From Saccharopolyspora phatthalungensis (lineage in GTDB: Bacteria; Actinomycetota; Actinomycetes; Mycobacteriales; Pseudonocardiaceae): a DNA stretch of 64,000 nucleotides. The stretch is taken from contig NZ_JACHIW010000001.1 in the NCBI RefSeq assembly GCF_014203395.1, positions 1,364,001 through 1,428,000 of the forward strand. The letters run 5' to 3'. The notes beneath the pieces are model-generated. The model was not told the DNA's origin, searched no databases, and saw only the letters and a list, made by a program, of their open reading frames with translations. The translations under genes were made by a program, and so were the position numbers. Of this stretch, positions 16,446 through 26,902 are shown in pieces (position 1 is the stretch's first letter; each line of letters begins with the position of its first letter).

Positions 16446-18536
16446 ATGTCGAAGTCATCTGCGCAGGTCACAGCTGCGGAGATCTCCCGCTTGGCCGGGG
16501 TGACGCGTGCCACTGTTAGCAACTGGCGTCGTCGCCATCCCGACTTCCCTACTCCGGCGGGGGGAACGGAAACGAGCCCCGCGTACGACCTCGCGGAGGT
16601 GCGTTCGTGGCTGGCTGCGCGAGGGCAGCTGCCGGAGGGCTCGCCCGCCGATGAACTGCGCAACTTTCTCCGCGAAGGAACGGTGCCTGCGCTCCGGCTT
16701 TTGCCGTTGGTGTCGTCGCTGGCGAAGCTCGATGCGCAGCAGCTTGAGCGCCTGGCGGCTGCTCCGGATCTGCCGCGAGCGTTTTCGGGTGCAGTTGGGG
16801 AGTACTTGCCGTCCGTCCCTGGGGAGGATCCGCAGGATGTAGCGTCGTTCCCGACTCGCGCGTTGCAATCAGTCCTTGAATGCGTCGCGGAGGAGAGTCC
16901 CGCCGTCGCAGTCGACGTGCTTGCAGAGCATCTCGGGGAAGACCTTGCTGCGGGGGCTTACTCGACGCCGCAACCGCTCGCTGACCTGATGGTGGCGTTG
17001 GTGCTTCGGACGCCATCGCGGGTGTTGGATCCGGCCTGTGGTGCGGGTGGGCTGCTTTCGGCCGCTGCGCGGGTGGGGGCGAGAAACCTGTACGGGCAGG
17101 AAGTGCTCGTGTCGCAGGCGGCGTTGGCTTCGGTCCGGGCGAAGATGGCATCGGTGGAAGCTGATGCCTCTGTCGAAGTCGGGGACAGCCTCCGAGCTGA
17201 CGCATTCGCGGGGCTCAAGGTCGATGCAGTCTTGTGCAATCCGCCGTACGGCGTGCGGGAGTGGGGGCACGACGAGCTCGCGTACGACCCGCGCTGGGAG
17301 TACGGGTTGCCGCCCAAGTCGGAGTCTGAACTCGCGTGGGTCCAGCACTGTCTTGCGCATCTGGAGCCCGGCGGGCTCGCCGTTGTGCTGATGCCGCCGG
17401 GAACGGCGGAACGGGCCAGCGGTCGTCGGATCCGCACCGAGCTGGTTCGCAGGGGTGCGCTTCGTGGCGTCATTGCCCTGCCGCCCGGGGCGGCGCCGCC
17501 GTTGCACATCGGTTTGCACCTGTGGTTGCTGGCCAGTCCGGACCCGGCGAAGCCGGAGCCGCAGCCGGTCTTGTTCGTCGACGCTTCGGACAGCGGGCGG
17601 AGCGGTCGCTCCACGGGTTCGAGAGCGCTTGATTGGCCGACCTTGTCTGAACAGGTCGTTGACCTGTGGCGGCAGTTCAGCAGTGGCCCGGAAAGCTTCG
17701 AGCCGCAGCCGGGGCTTGCGCGGAGTCAGTCCGTTGTCGACCTGCTCGACCAGTCCGTCGACCTCACTCCGGCTCGTCATGTGCGCGCTGCCGTGGCAAC
17801 AGCGGACCCTGATCGTCAGGACGCGGTGGTTCGAGAGTTGCGATCCGGGCTGGGGCAGGCCAGTAGCGCTTTGGTCGAGCTCAGTGGGGGTGCGCCTTGG
17901 CCACCGGCCGGTGCTGGCGCGTTGACTTGGCGGACTGCGACGGTTGCGGACCTGTTGCGTGGCGGTGCCGTGAGCATGCGCCGTGCCTCGGCTGCCCGCG
18001 GTGTCTCCGACGAGTCGGAGGAGGAAGGCAACCACGAGGTCCTGTCCCTACGCGATGTGCGGGCCGGTGAGCGGGCTTCGAGTTCATTGCGGGAGAACCC
18101 GCTGACTGAGCACGTTCAGCTCCAAAGTGGGGACGTCGTCATACCGGAGACGCTGAACGGGGAGAAGGCGCCTACGGCTCGCGTGGTTGACGACGGGGAC
18201 GCGGGAGTTCTGCTGGGGCGGCGCCTTTACCTGCTGCGTCCCGACCCGGAGCGGCTGGATCCGTGGTTTCTCGCCGGATTCCTCTCGGCCGAGGAGAACA
18301 TCTACGGTGCGACCACGGGGACGTCGATTGTGCGTCTCGACGTCAAGCGGCTTCGGGTGCCGCTGCTCCCGTTGGAGCAGCAGCGGAACTACGGCAAGGC
18401 ATTCAAGCACCTGCACGAGATGCGGGCGGCGGCCCGAGCTGCCGCACAGCTCGCGGACAAGACGGTGCGGGAGCTGGCGATGGGCCTGACCAGCGGGGCA
18501 TTGTTGCCACCAGAAGCAGGACCAGCCTCATCCTGA
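16446..18536 (+). CDS. N6-adenine DNA methyltransferase with N-terminal HTH and C-terminal TRD-like domain
   Basis: This 696-aa fusion starts with a helix-turn-helix (ISRLAGVTRATVSNWRRRHP, about 13-32). It continues with a gamma-type N6-methylase core: DPACGAGGLL (motif I, about 198-207), CNPPYG (motif IV, about 265-270) and LPPG-type segments. It ends with a half-specificity region (about 500-690) containing SGDVVIPETLNGEKAPTARV and LPLEQQRNYGKAFKHLHEMR, the pattern of type I S-subunit TRD plus coiled coil. It is therefore a self-contained modification enzyme. It lies upstream of a complete type I system but is a separate methylase. A promoter dyad suggests autoregulation. The cognate restriction partner is not obvious. 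Confidence 0.82.
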   Translation: MSKSSAQVTAAEISRLAGVTRATVSNWRRRHPDFPTPAGGTETSPAYDLAEVRSWLAARGQLPEGSPADELRNFLREGTVPALRLLPLVSSLAKLDAQQLERLAAAPDLPRAFSGAVGEYLPSVPGEDPQDVASFPTRALQSVLECVAEESPAVAVDVLAEHLGEDLAAGAYSTPQPLADLMVALVLRTPSRVLDPACGAGGLLSAAARVGARNLYGQEVLVSQAALASVRAKMASVEADASVEVGDSLRADAFAGLKVDAVLCNPPYGVREWGHDELAYDPRWEYGLPPKSESELAWVQHCLAHLEPGGLAVVLMPPGTAERASGRRIRTELVRRGALRGVIALPPGAAPPLHIGLHLWLLASPDPAKPEPQPVLFVDASDSGRSGRSTGSRALDWPTLSEQVVDLWRQFSSGPESFEPQPGLARSQSVVDLLDQSVDLTPARHVRAAVATADPDRQDAVVRELRSGLGQASSALVELSGGAPWPPAGAGALTWRTATVADLLRGGAVSMRRASAARGVSDESEEEGNHEVLSLRDVRAGERASSSLRENPLTEHVQLQSGDVVIPETLNGEKAPTARVVDDGDAGVLLGRRLYLLRPDPERLDPWFLAGFLSAEENIYGATTGTSIVRLDVKRLRVPLLPLEQQRNYGKAFKHLHEMRAAARAAAQLADKTVRELAMGLTSGALLPPEAGPASS

Positions 18537-18606
18537 TCGAACAACGAGCACTTCTACAGTTCAATTAGTACTTTGTCCTGTTCCGGACGATGATCGAGGG
18601 GATCCG

Positions 18607-20598
18607 TTGAACACCAACAAGCACACGGAGCTGGTGAATCACGCCTGGTCCGTTGCCGATCTGCTGCGCGGTGACTACAAGCAATCCGACTACGGCAAGG
18701 TGATCCTGCCGTTCACGGTGCTGCGGCGCCTCGAATGCGTGCTGGAGCCGACGCGGGACAAGGTCCTGGAGACGGTGGAACGCTTCCAGGGCCAGGACAT
18801 CGACACGGATCACTTCCTGCGGAAGGCGTCCGGGCACCGGTTCTACAACACCAGCAAGTACACCCTGGCGGCGATCGCCAACGACCCGGCCCATGCGGCG
18901 ACCTACCTCAACCAGTACATCGCGGGTTTTTCCCCGAACGCGCAAGAAGTGCTGGAGGCGTACGACTTTCGCCAGCAGATCAAGCGGCTCGATGGGGCCA
19001 ACCTGCTGTACCAGGTGGTCGGGCGGTTCGCTGATCTTCCGGTGCAGCCGGACGTGGTGGACAACCATCAGATGGGTTATGTCTTCGAGGACTTGATCCG
19101 GAAGTTCGCCGAGCAGTCCAACGAGACCGCGGGTGAGCACTTCACTCCGCGCGAGGTCATCGAGCTGATGGTGAACCTGCTTATCGCGCCAGACGACGAT
19201 GCGCTGAGCTTGCCGGCCGTCGCTCGCCGGGTCCTCGACCCGGCGTGTGGAACCGGGGGGATGCTGAGCGCGGCATACGAGCACATCACCAAGCTGAACC
19301 CGGACGCGTCGGTCGAGATGCATGGGCAGGAACTCAACCCGGAGTCGTGGGCGATCTGCCGGTCCGACCTGATGATCAAGGATCAGGACCCGGACAACAT
19401 CAAGTTCGGCAACTCCTTCAGCAACGACGGCCACCTGCGCGAGAAGTTCGACTACCTCCTGGCGAACCCGCCCTTCGGCGTGGAGTGGAAGAAGGTCAAG
19501 GACGAGGTCGAGAACGACCTGAAGACGCTGGGGGAGAACAGCCGGTTCTGGCCGGCCCTGCCGCGGATCAACGACGGATCTCTGCTGTTCCTGCAGCACA
19601 TGCTGTCGAAGATGAAGCCGGTCAGCGAGGACGGTAGCGGCGGTAGCCGGGTTGCGATCGTCTTCAACGGCTCACCGCTGTTCACCGGCGCTGCCGAGTC
19701 TGGTGAGTCGAAGATCCGACAGTGGATCATCGAGAACGACTGGCTGGAAGGTATCGTCGCCCTGCCCGACCAGCTCTTCTACAACACTGGGATCTCCACC
19801 TACTTCTGGATCCTGACTAACCGCAAGAGCAAGGACTACCAGGGCAAAGTGGTCCTGCTCGATGCTCGCGAGTACTGGCATAAGATGCGGAAGTCGTTGG
19901 GAGACAAGCGGAAGATCATTGGGGCCGACCAGATCGCCGAGATCACGCGGCTGTATGCGGATGCACTGGAGGTCGCGCAGAACGAGGAACACCCGCTGCA
20001 CAGCAAGGTCAAGGTCTTCCGCAACGAGGACTTCGGCTACCGCCGGATCACGGTGGAACGCCCGCTGAAGCTCCGCTTCGAGCTGACCGAGGAAACCCTC
20101 GCCGCCCTGGCGGCGGCGAAGCCGATCCAGAAGCTCGACAACACCGAGGAATTCATCGCCGCGCTGCGCCCGCTGATCGGCAAGGTGTGGAAAAAGAAGT
20201 CCGAGGCATGGCTGGAGATGAAAGACGCAGTCGCCGCAGCTGGCTCGCTGTGGCCCACGGGGGCACCGTTCAATAAGGCGCTCCGCGACGCCGCCGGCGT
20301 CCGCGCTCCCGACGGTGAGGTCCAGAAGGTCAAGGGTGCGCCCGAGCCGGACACCGAACTCCGCGACTACGAGAACGTCCCGCTCGACGACGACATCGAT
20401 GCGTACCTAGAACGCGAGGTACTGCCCCACGTTCCCGACGCCTGGATCGACCACGACAAAACCAAGATCGGCTACGAAATTCCCGTCACGCGCCACTTCT
20501 ACGTCTATGAGCCTCCGCGCCCGCTAGCGGAGATCGACGCCGAGCTGAAAGCACTGGAAGCTGAGATCCAGGCCCTGCTTGGTGAGGTGACGGAATGA
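18607..20598 (+). CDS. hsdM: Type I restriction-modification methyltransferase subunit
   Basis: This 663-aa HsdM starts at TTG 18607 behind GAGGGG (6 nt). The helical N-terminal domain (HsdM_N, about 8-140) precedes the catalytic core with DPACGTGGML (211-220, SAM binding) and NPPFG (287-291, catalytic). A C-terminal helical arm follows, ending LKALEAEIQALLGEVTE, which docks on HsdS. It methylates adenine in the sequence read by HsdS and, with HsdR, cleaves unmodified DNA. Its stop overlaps the HsdS start (ATGA), and hsdR follows after 6 nt, so the three genes form one operon. Confidence 0.95.
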   Translation: MNTNKHTELVNHAWSVADLLRGDYKQSDYGKVILPFTVLRRLECVLEPTRDKVLETVERFQGQDIDTDHFLRKASGHRFYNTSKYTLAAIANDPAHAATYLNQYIAGFSPNAQEVLEAYDFRQQIKRLDGANLLYQVVGRFADLPVQPDVVDNHQMGYVFEDLIRKFAEQSNETAGEHFTPREVIELMVNLLIAPDDDALSLPAVARRVLDPACGTGGMLSAAYEHITKLNPDASVEMHGQELNPESWAICRSDLMIKDQDPDNIKFGNSFSNDGHLREKFDYLLANPPFGVEWKKVKDEVENDLKTLGENSRFWPALPRINDGSLLFLQHMLSKMKPVSEDGSGGSRVAIVFNGSPLFTGAAESGESKIRQWIIENDWLEGIVALPDQLFYNTGISTYFWILTNRKSKDYQGKVVLLDAREYWHKMRKSLGDKRKIIGADQIAEITRLYADALEVAQNEEHPLHSKVKVFRNEDFGYRRITVERPLKLRFELTEETLAALAAAKPIQKLDNTEEFIAALRPLIGKVWKKKSEAWLEMKDAVAAAGSLWPTGAPFNKALRDAAGVRAPDGEVQKVKGAPEPDTELRDYENVPLDDDIDAYLEREVLPHVPDAWIDHDKTKIGYEIPVTRHFYVYEPPRPLAEIDAELKALEAEIQALLGEVTE

Positions 20599-21866
20599 AA
20601 GAAATGCGCTTGCGCCACTTGGCCCAGGTGAATCCTTCGGCTCCTGCGTTTGACCGATTGAGTGCAGATGAAGACGTCACGTTTCTTCCCATGGAGTCAG
20701 TGTGGCCGGGAAGTGGCCTTGATATTTCGCAGCATAGGAAAAAATCGTCGGTGGCGTCGGGTTATACGAGATTTCAGGATGGCGATGTTCTCGTTCCCAA
20801 AATTACGCCAACTTTTGAGGCGGGGCGTGCTGTACTGGTCGATGGACTGTGCAATGGAACTGGAGCCGGAACCACCGAGCTCCATGTTCTTCGGGCTGGA
20901 GCTGGCCTTGACTCGCGATTTCTCTTGTATTGCATGAGCTCGTATCATTTTCTCAAAAAAGGCGAAGCTGAAATGTACGGCGTCGCCGGACAGAAGCGGG
21001 TACCTGATGAATTTATTCGGGACTTCCCGGTTGTCCTGTTTTCGCTGGAGGAGCAGCGCCGCATCGCCGACTTCCTCGACGCCGAAACCGCCCGGATTGG
21101 TAGAATGGTGGAAGTTGCTCGTCGGCTCAGGGATGTTTTGCATGAGCGACTTGAGGCGCAGAATGCATGGTTTCTCCGAGGTGCCCATATCTCCGGAGAG
21201 CGAAGTGTTCATCCGGTTCTTGGGGAGTTGCCAGACGCGTGGAGAGCGCTGTCTCTGCGTAGAGTGATTCCAAGAATTGGCGTCGGAGTGGTGGTTGACC
21301 CCTCATCCTATTTTGCGGAGGATGGGGTTCCATTCATCAGAGGGTCGAATGTTAGGCCGGGAGGGTTCGATCTTGATGGCGTGAGATTTATTTCGGAGCT
21401 CGATAGTAAGAAGCTGTGTCGATCGCGTCTGTCGGAGGGAGATGTCGTTGTGGTCAGGGCTGGCTATCCGGGCCGTGCCGCCGTGGTTCCTTCAGAGCTT
21501 GACGGGGCGAATTGCGCCTCAATTCTTGTGCTTAAAAAGGGAAAATTTCTCCGGTCAAAATTTTTGGAATACTATTTCAATGGCCCCCTGGGTGAAACGT
21601 ATGTAAGTTCTGTTAGATACGGGGCAGCACAAGAGCAGATTAACGTATCGCATGTTGTCGACTTTATGATTCCTGTGCCGTCGCTAGTTGAGCAGGATTC
21701 GATCCTGAAGGAATTGGGGGGGCATAGTGCAGCGGTTTCGGAAATGGATGGGTTGCTAAGTAGGCAGATCGCTCTCCTGGCTGAACGTCGACAAGATTTG
21801 ATTACTGCCGCCGTTACCGGCCAAATCGAAGTCGCCACTGCTAGCGGACGAGGGATTGAGGGGTAA
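20595..21866 (+). CDS. hsdS: Type I restriction-modification specificity subunit
   Basis: This 423-aa HsdS has the usual two half-sites: TRD1 (about 1-145), a first conserved helix FSLEEQRRIADFLDAETARI (149-168) running to about 190, TRD2 (about 200-365) and a second copy of the helix (about 368-415, SLVEQDSILKELGG and RRQDLITAAVTGQI). It therefore reads a bipartite target. Both TRDs are visibly richer in A/T than the helices and than HsdM/HsdR, as expected when specificity domains are exchanged horizontally. The start overlaps the end of HsdM by 4 nt. Confidence 0.93.
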   Translation: MKEMRLRHLAQVNPSAPAFDRLSADEDVTFLPMESVWPGSGLDISQHRKKSSVASGYTRFQDGDVLVPKITPTFEAGRAVLVDGLCNGTGAGTTELHVLRAGAGLDSRFLLYCMSSYHFLKKGEAEMYGVAGQKRVPDEFIRDFPVVLFSLEEQRRIADFLDAETARIGRMVEVARRLRDVLHERLEAQNAWFLRGAHISGERSVHPVLGELPDAWRALSLRRVIPRIGVGVVVDPSSYFAEDGVPFIRGSNVRPGGFDLDGVRFISELDSKKLCRSRLSEGDVVVVRAGYPGRAAVVPSELDGANCASILVLKKGKFLRSKFLEYYFNGPLGETYVSSVRYGAAQEQINVSHVVDFMIPVPSLVEQDSILKELGGHSAAVSEMDGLLSRQIALLAERRQDLITAAVTGQIEVATASGRGIEG

Positions 21867-21872
21867 CGTGCT

Positions 21873-24800
21873 ATGAGCCCGGCACATCACGAGTCTGTGT
21901 TCGGGGATGCGATTGTCTCCTCGATGCTTGAGAACGGGTGGGAGCTGGGGAGTGCCAGCGACTACGACGCCGATCTTGGGTTGGACACCGCGCAGCTGCT
22001 CACCTTCATCGGGGCGACGCAGATCGACGAGTGGAACGAGCTGCTCGGCTACTACGGCAACGACGCGAACGCCGCGCAACGGGGGTTTGCGAAGCGGCTC
22101 GACCAGGCCATCAGCAACGATGGGTTGCTGGAGGTGCTGCGGAAAGGCGTGAAGGACCACGGCGTGCGGATCCGGCTCGCCTACTTCAAGCCGTCGCTCG
22201 TGACCTCCGATGACGTGTTGGACAACTACCGGGCCAACCGGCTCACCGTCGTTCGGGAGCTGAAGTACGCGACCAAGCAAGCCGACTGGGACAACCGGCT
22301 CGACCTCACCTTGTTCCTCAACGGGATTCCGGTCGCGACCGCGGAGTTGAAGAACCCGCTCACCGGTCAGGGTGTGGAGCACGCCAAGGAGCAGTACCGC
22401 GCCGAGCGTGACCCCACCGAACTGATCTTCTCGCGTCGCGTGGTGGCCAACTTCGCGGTCGACCCGGAGCTGGTGTTCGTCGCTACACAGCTGCGAGGTG
22501 CGAAGACCCGGTTTTTGCCGTTCAACACCGGATCCAACGGCCCGGGCGAGCCGGGTGGCGCCGGCAACCCGCCGGCGAAGGAGTTTGGCAAGTACGCCAC
22601 GTCCTACCTGTGGGAACGCGTGTGGCAGCCGGACAACTGGCTCGACCTGCTCGAACGCTTCGTCCACGTCCACAAGGAAAAGGGTGCGGACGGGCGGTCC
22701 AAGAAGACCTTCATCTTCCCGCGCTACCACCAGTGGGACGTCGTCAAGAAGATCACCGCACACGCCGCGACGCACGGCTCCGGGCACAACTACCTCGCGA
22801 TGGCCTCCGCCGGGTCCGGCAAGTCCAACACCATCGGCTGGCTGGCGCACCGGATCTCATCGCTGCACACGCCCACCAATCCCGCCGAACTCGACCCGGA
22901 TGCGCTGGCCAACGGGCTCAAACCGGGCACGCCGGTGTTCGACAAGGTCATCATCATCACCGACCGGCGGAACCTGGACTCCCAGCTGCGCGAAACCGTC
23001 GGAAGTTTCGAGCAGACCGCCGGGCTCGTCGTGAAGATCGACGAGAAGTACGGCGCGAAGTCCGAGCAGCTTGCCAAGGCGTTGTCCCAGGAAACCGGCA
23101 AGATCGTCACAGTCACCTTGCACACCTTCCCGGCACTCCTGGACTACCTGCGACGCAACCCCACCGAGATCAAGGGCAGCCGGTTCGCGATCGTCGTGGA
23201 CGAGGCGCACTCGTCGCAGTCCGGCGATGCGGCGACCGATGTGCGCAAGGTTCTCCGGGGCCTCGGACTCGACGCCGATGACGACTCCGGCGAGCCGGGG
23301 GCCGTCACAGCTGAAGCTGAAGGCAACACCGACGCGAAGCTGAAGAAGCGGGCAGAAGACCGGGGGCAGAGCCCCAACCTGTCGTACTTCGCATTCACCG
23401 CGACCCCGAAGGCGAAGACGCTGGAGAACTTCGGCGTCCTGACCGAACGCGACGGCAAGGCCACCCACGTTCCGTTCCACACCTACTCGATGCGCCAGGC
23501 CATCGAGGAAGGCTTCATCCTCGATCCGCTCCGCAACTACGTCACCTACAACACGTACTGGAAGCTGGTCAACGAAAACCCGGACGACAAGGAAGTCGAT
23601 CCCCGGAAGGCCAACCCACTGCTGGCCAGGGCGGCCCTCACCCACGACTCCACGGTTGCCCGGCATGCGCAGGTGATCGTGGAGCACTTCCGCACACACA
23701 CCGCGGGCCGCCTCGGCGGTCGGGCCAAGGCGATGGTTGTCACGGCCTCCCGCTTGAGTGCGGTGCAGATGGCTCGGGCGATCAAGAGCTACATCGCCGA
23801 CCTGGAGTACCGGAACATCGGCGTCCTGGTGGCGTTCTCCGGAACGCTCAAGTGCGACGGCGAGGAGACCACCGAATCCAAGGAGAACGGTGGCCTGCCG
23901 GAAAGTGCGCTGCCGAAGGCGTTCGCGTACACCAGGGCCGATGACAAGACCACGAAGACCGGCAAGGGCCAGCCCGAATACCGCATCCTCGTGGTCGCGG
24001 AGAAGTACCAGACAGGCTTCGACCAGCCGTTGCTGACAACGATGTACGTCAACAAGAAGCTCAGCGGTATTTCCGCCGTGCAGACCCTGTCGCGGCTCAA
24101 CAGGACGGCGGAACGCAAGAGCCAGGCGGACCTCGCGGTAATCGATTTCGTGAACGAAGCGGACCACATCCAGGAATCCTTCCGCCCGTTCTTCGAAGAA
24201 GCGATGACCCTGCCATCAGACCCCAACCTGCTCTACAACGCGCAGAGCAGGGTCATGGCTCCACCGATCTTGGTTGAGAGCGAGATGCGGGTGTTCGCCG
24301 AAGCTTTCCTGGCCGCGGAGGAGAAGGCGGCCGGACGCGCGGCCAAGTGGGCGAAGCTGCACGCCGAGCTGTACCGGCACACCGAGCCGGCGGTCGCGCG
24401 GTTTACCGAGCTGGCTGACCACGAAGACGAGGAGGAGACCGCAGAGAACTTCCGCAGCGACCTCAACGACTACGTCCGCAAGTACGGGTTCCTCTCCCAG
24501 ATCGTGCCCTACCACGACCCGGAGCTGGAACAGCTCTACCTGTTCGGTCGGCATTTGCTCAACCGACTGCCCAAGCGGCACGACGGCAGCACCGACATCG
24601 GCGAGGTGGACCTCAGTCACTTGAGAGTGGAAAAGACCGGGGACCACGACCTCAGCCTCGTGCCCGAGGGACCGACCCTCATGAAGGGATTCGGGGATGG
24701 CGCGGCTTCTGCTCAGGAACCCGAGAAGTCGCTGCTGTCCGAGCTCATCGAGAAGTTCAACGAGAAGCACGGCACCGACCTCACCGAGAAGGACGCGCTG

Positions 24801-25055
24801 AAGCCGTTCGAGGAGGCCTATCGCGATCCGAAAGTGCGGCAAGCGGCGATGTCCAACGACGAAGAGAACTTCGGGATCGTCTTCGACCCCGTCTTCGAGG
24901 ACAAGATGGCCGAGCACATCGACACCGTCGCCGACCTCGGACGGCAGTACTTCGCCCCGGACAAGACGTTCAAGAAGTCGTTGAACAGCACTCTCCGCAG
25001 CGCCGCGTGGCGGATGATCCGCCGGGAGGAAGGCGTCGGTGACGACCTGATCTGA
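21873..25055 (+). CDS. hsdR: Type I restriction enzyme endonuclease/translocase subunit
   Basis: This 1060-aa HsdR has the N-terminal PD-(D/E)xK nuclease (LDLTLFLNG with Asp144, then AELK with Glu158 and Lys160), Walker A in ASAGSGKSNT (311-320), DEAH (443-446) and TATPKAKT (about 506-513). Later SF2 motifs are VVAEKYQTGFDQPLLTTMYV and LSRLNRTA. A C-terminal helical region contacts the methylase core. It pumps DNA and cleaves it when the complex meets unmethylated sites. All catalytic residues are present, so the system should be active. A stem-loop after the stop separates it from the kinase gene. Confidence 0.95.
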   Translation: MSPAHHESVFGDAIVSSMLENGWELGSASDYDADLGLDTAQLLTFIGATQIDEWNELLGYYGNDANAAQRGFAKRLDQAISNDGLLEVLRKGVKDHGVRIRLAYFKPSLVTSDDVLDNYRANRLTVVRELKYATKQADWDNRLDLTLFLNGIPVATAELKNPLTGQGVEHAKEQYRAERDPTELIFSRRVVANFAVDPELVFVATQLRGAKTRFLPFNTGSNGPGEPGGAGNPPAKEFGKYATSYLWERVWQPDNWLDLLERFVHVHKEKGADGRSKKTFIFPRYHQWDVVKKITAHAATHGSGHNYLAMASAGSGKSNTIGWLAHRISSLHTPTNPAELDPDALANGLKPGTPVFDKVIIITDRRNLDSQLRETVGSFEQTAGLVVKIDEKYGAKSEQLAKALSQETGKIVTVTLHTFPALLDYLRRNPTEIKGSRFAIVVDEAHSSQSGDAATDVRKVLRGLGLDADDDSGEPGAVTAEAEGNTDAKLKKRAEDRGQSPNLSYFAFTATPKAKTLENFGVLTERDGKATHVPFHTYSMRQAIEEGFILDPLRNYVTYNTYWKLVNENPDDKEVDPRKANPLLARAALTHDSTVARHAQVIVEHFRTHTAGRLGGRAKAMVVTASRLSAVQMARAIKSYIADLEYRNIGVLVAFSGTLKCDGEETTESKENGGLPESALPKAFAYTRADDKTTKTGKGQPEYRILVVAEKYQTGFDQPLLTTMYVNKKLSGISAVQTLSRLNRTAERKSQADLAVIDFVNEADHIQESFRPFFEEAMTLPSDPNLLYNAQSRVMAPPILVESEMRVFAEAFLAAEEKAAGRAAKWAKLHAELYRHTEPAVARFTELADHEDEEETAENFRSDLNDYVRKYGFLSQIVPYHDPELEQLYLFGRHLLNRLPKRHDGSTDIGEVDLSHLRVEKTGDHDLSLVPEGPTLMKGFGDGAASAQEPEKSLLSELIEKFNEKHGTDLTEKDALKPFEEAYRDPKVRQAAMSNDEENFGIVFDPVFEDKMAEHIDTVADLGRQYFAPDKTFKKSLNSTLRSAAWRMIRREEGVGDDLI

Positions 25056-25066
25056 ACGCCGTGGAG

Positions 25067-25100
25067 CCGGGGACCGGGTGGGTACCGGATCCCCGGTTTC
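25067..25100 (+). terminator. GC-rich stem-loop after hsdR
   Basis: CCGGGGACCGG (25067-25077) faces CCGGATCCCCGG (25085-25096), pairing with a one-base bulge and followed by TTTC. It lies just after the hsdR stop and before the kinase gene, and may attenuate read-through rather than fully separate the operons. Confidence 0.45.
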
Positions 25101-25171
25101 GGTGGACTAGTGATCGCACAGGGGGCACGATTGTTCGCCGAGAGTGACGTGATCGAGGGGGATGGCGGAAG

Positions 25172-26758
<1,587 letters not shown>

Positions 26759-26902
26759 TCCCACGTGCCACGCCGCCCGAGTATCGAGACAATGCCGTTG
26801 CGTGGTCTCCGTCTCCGCTGGTAACGAATTTGTCTGGTTTGCCGACCTAGCGGTTGATGCCCTGTTTGGTGTAGTGCGTTGCCTATTCCGATTGCGAGTG
26901 CA

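Noticed and set aside
16446..25055. BREX or Pgl system
   Set aside because: No PglZ phosphatase, BrxC ATPase or PglX-type gene is present; the genes are a classical type I set plus a separate methylase.
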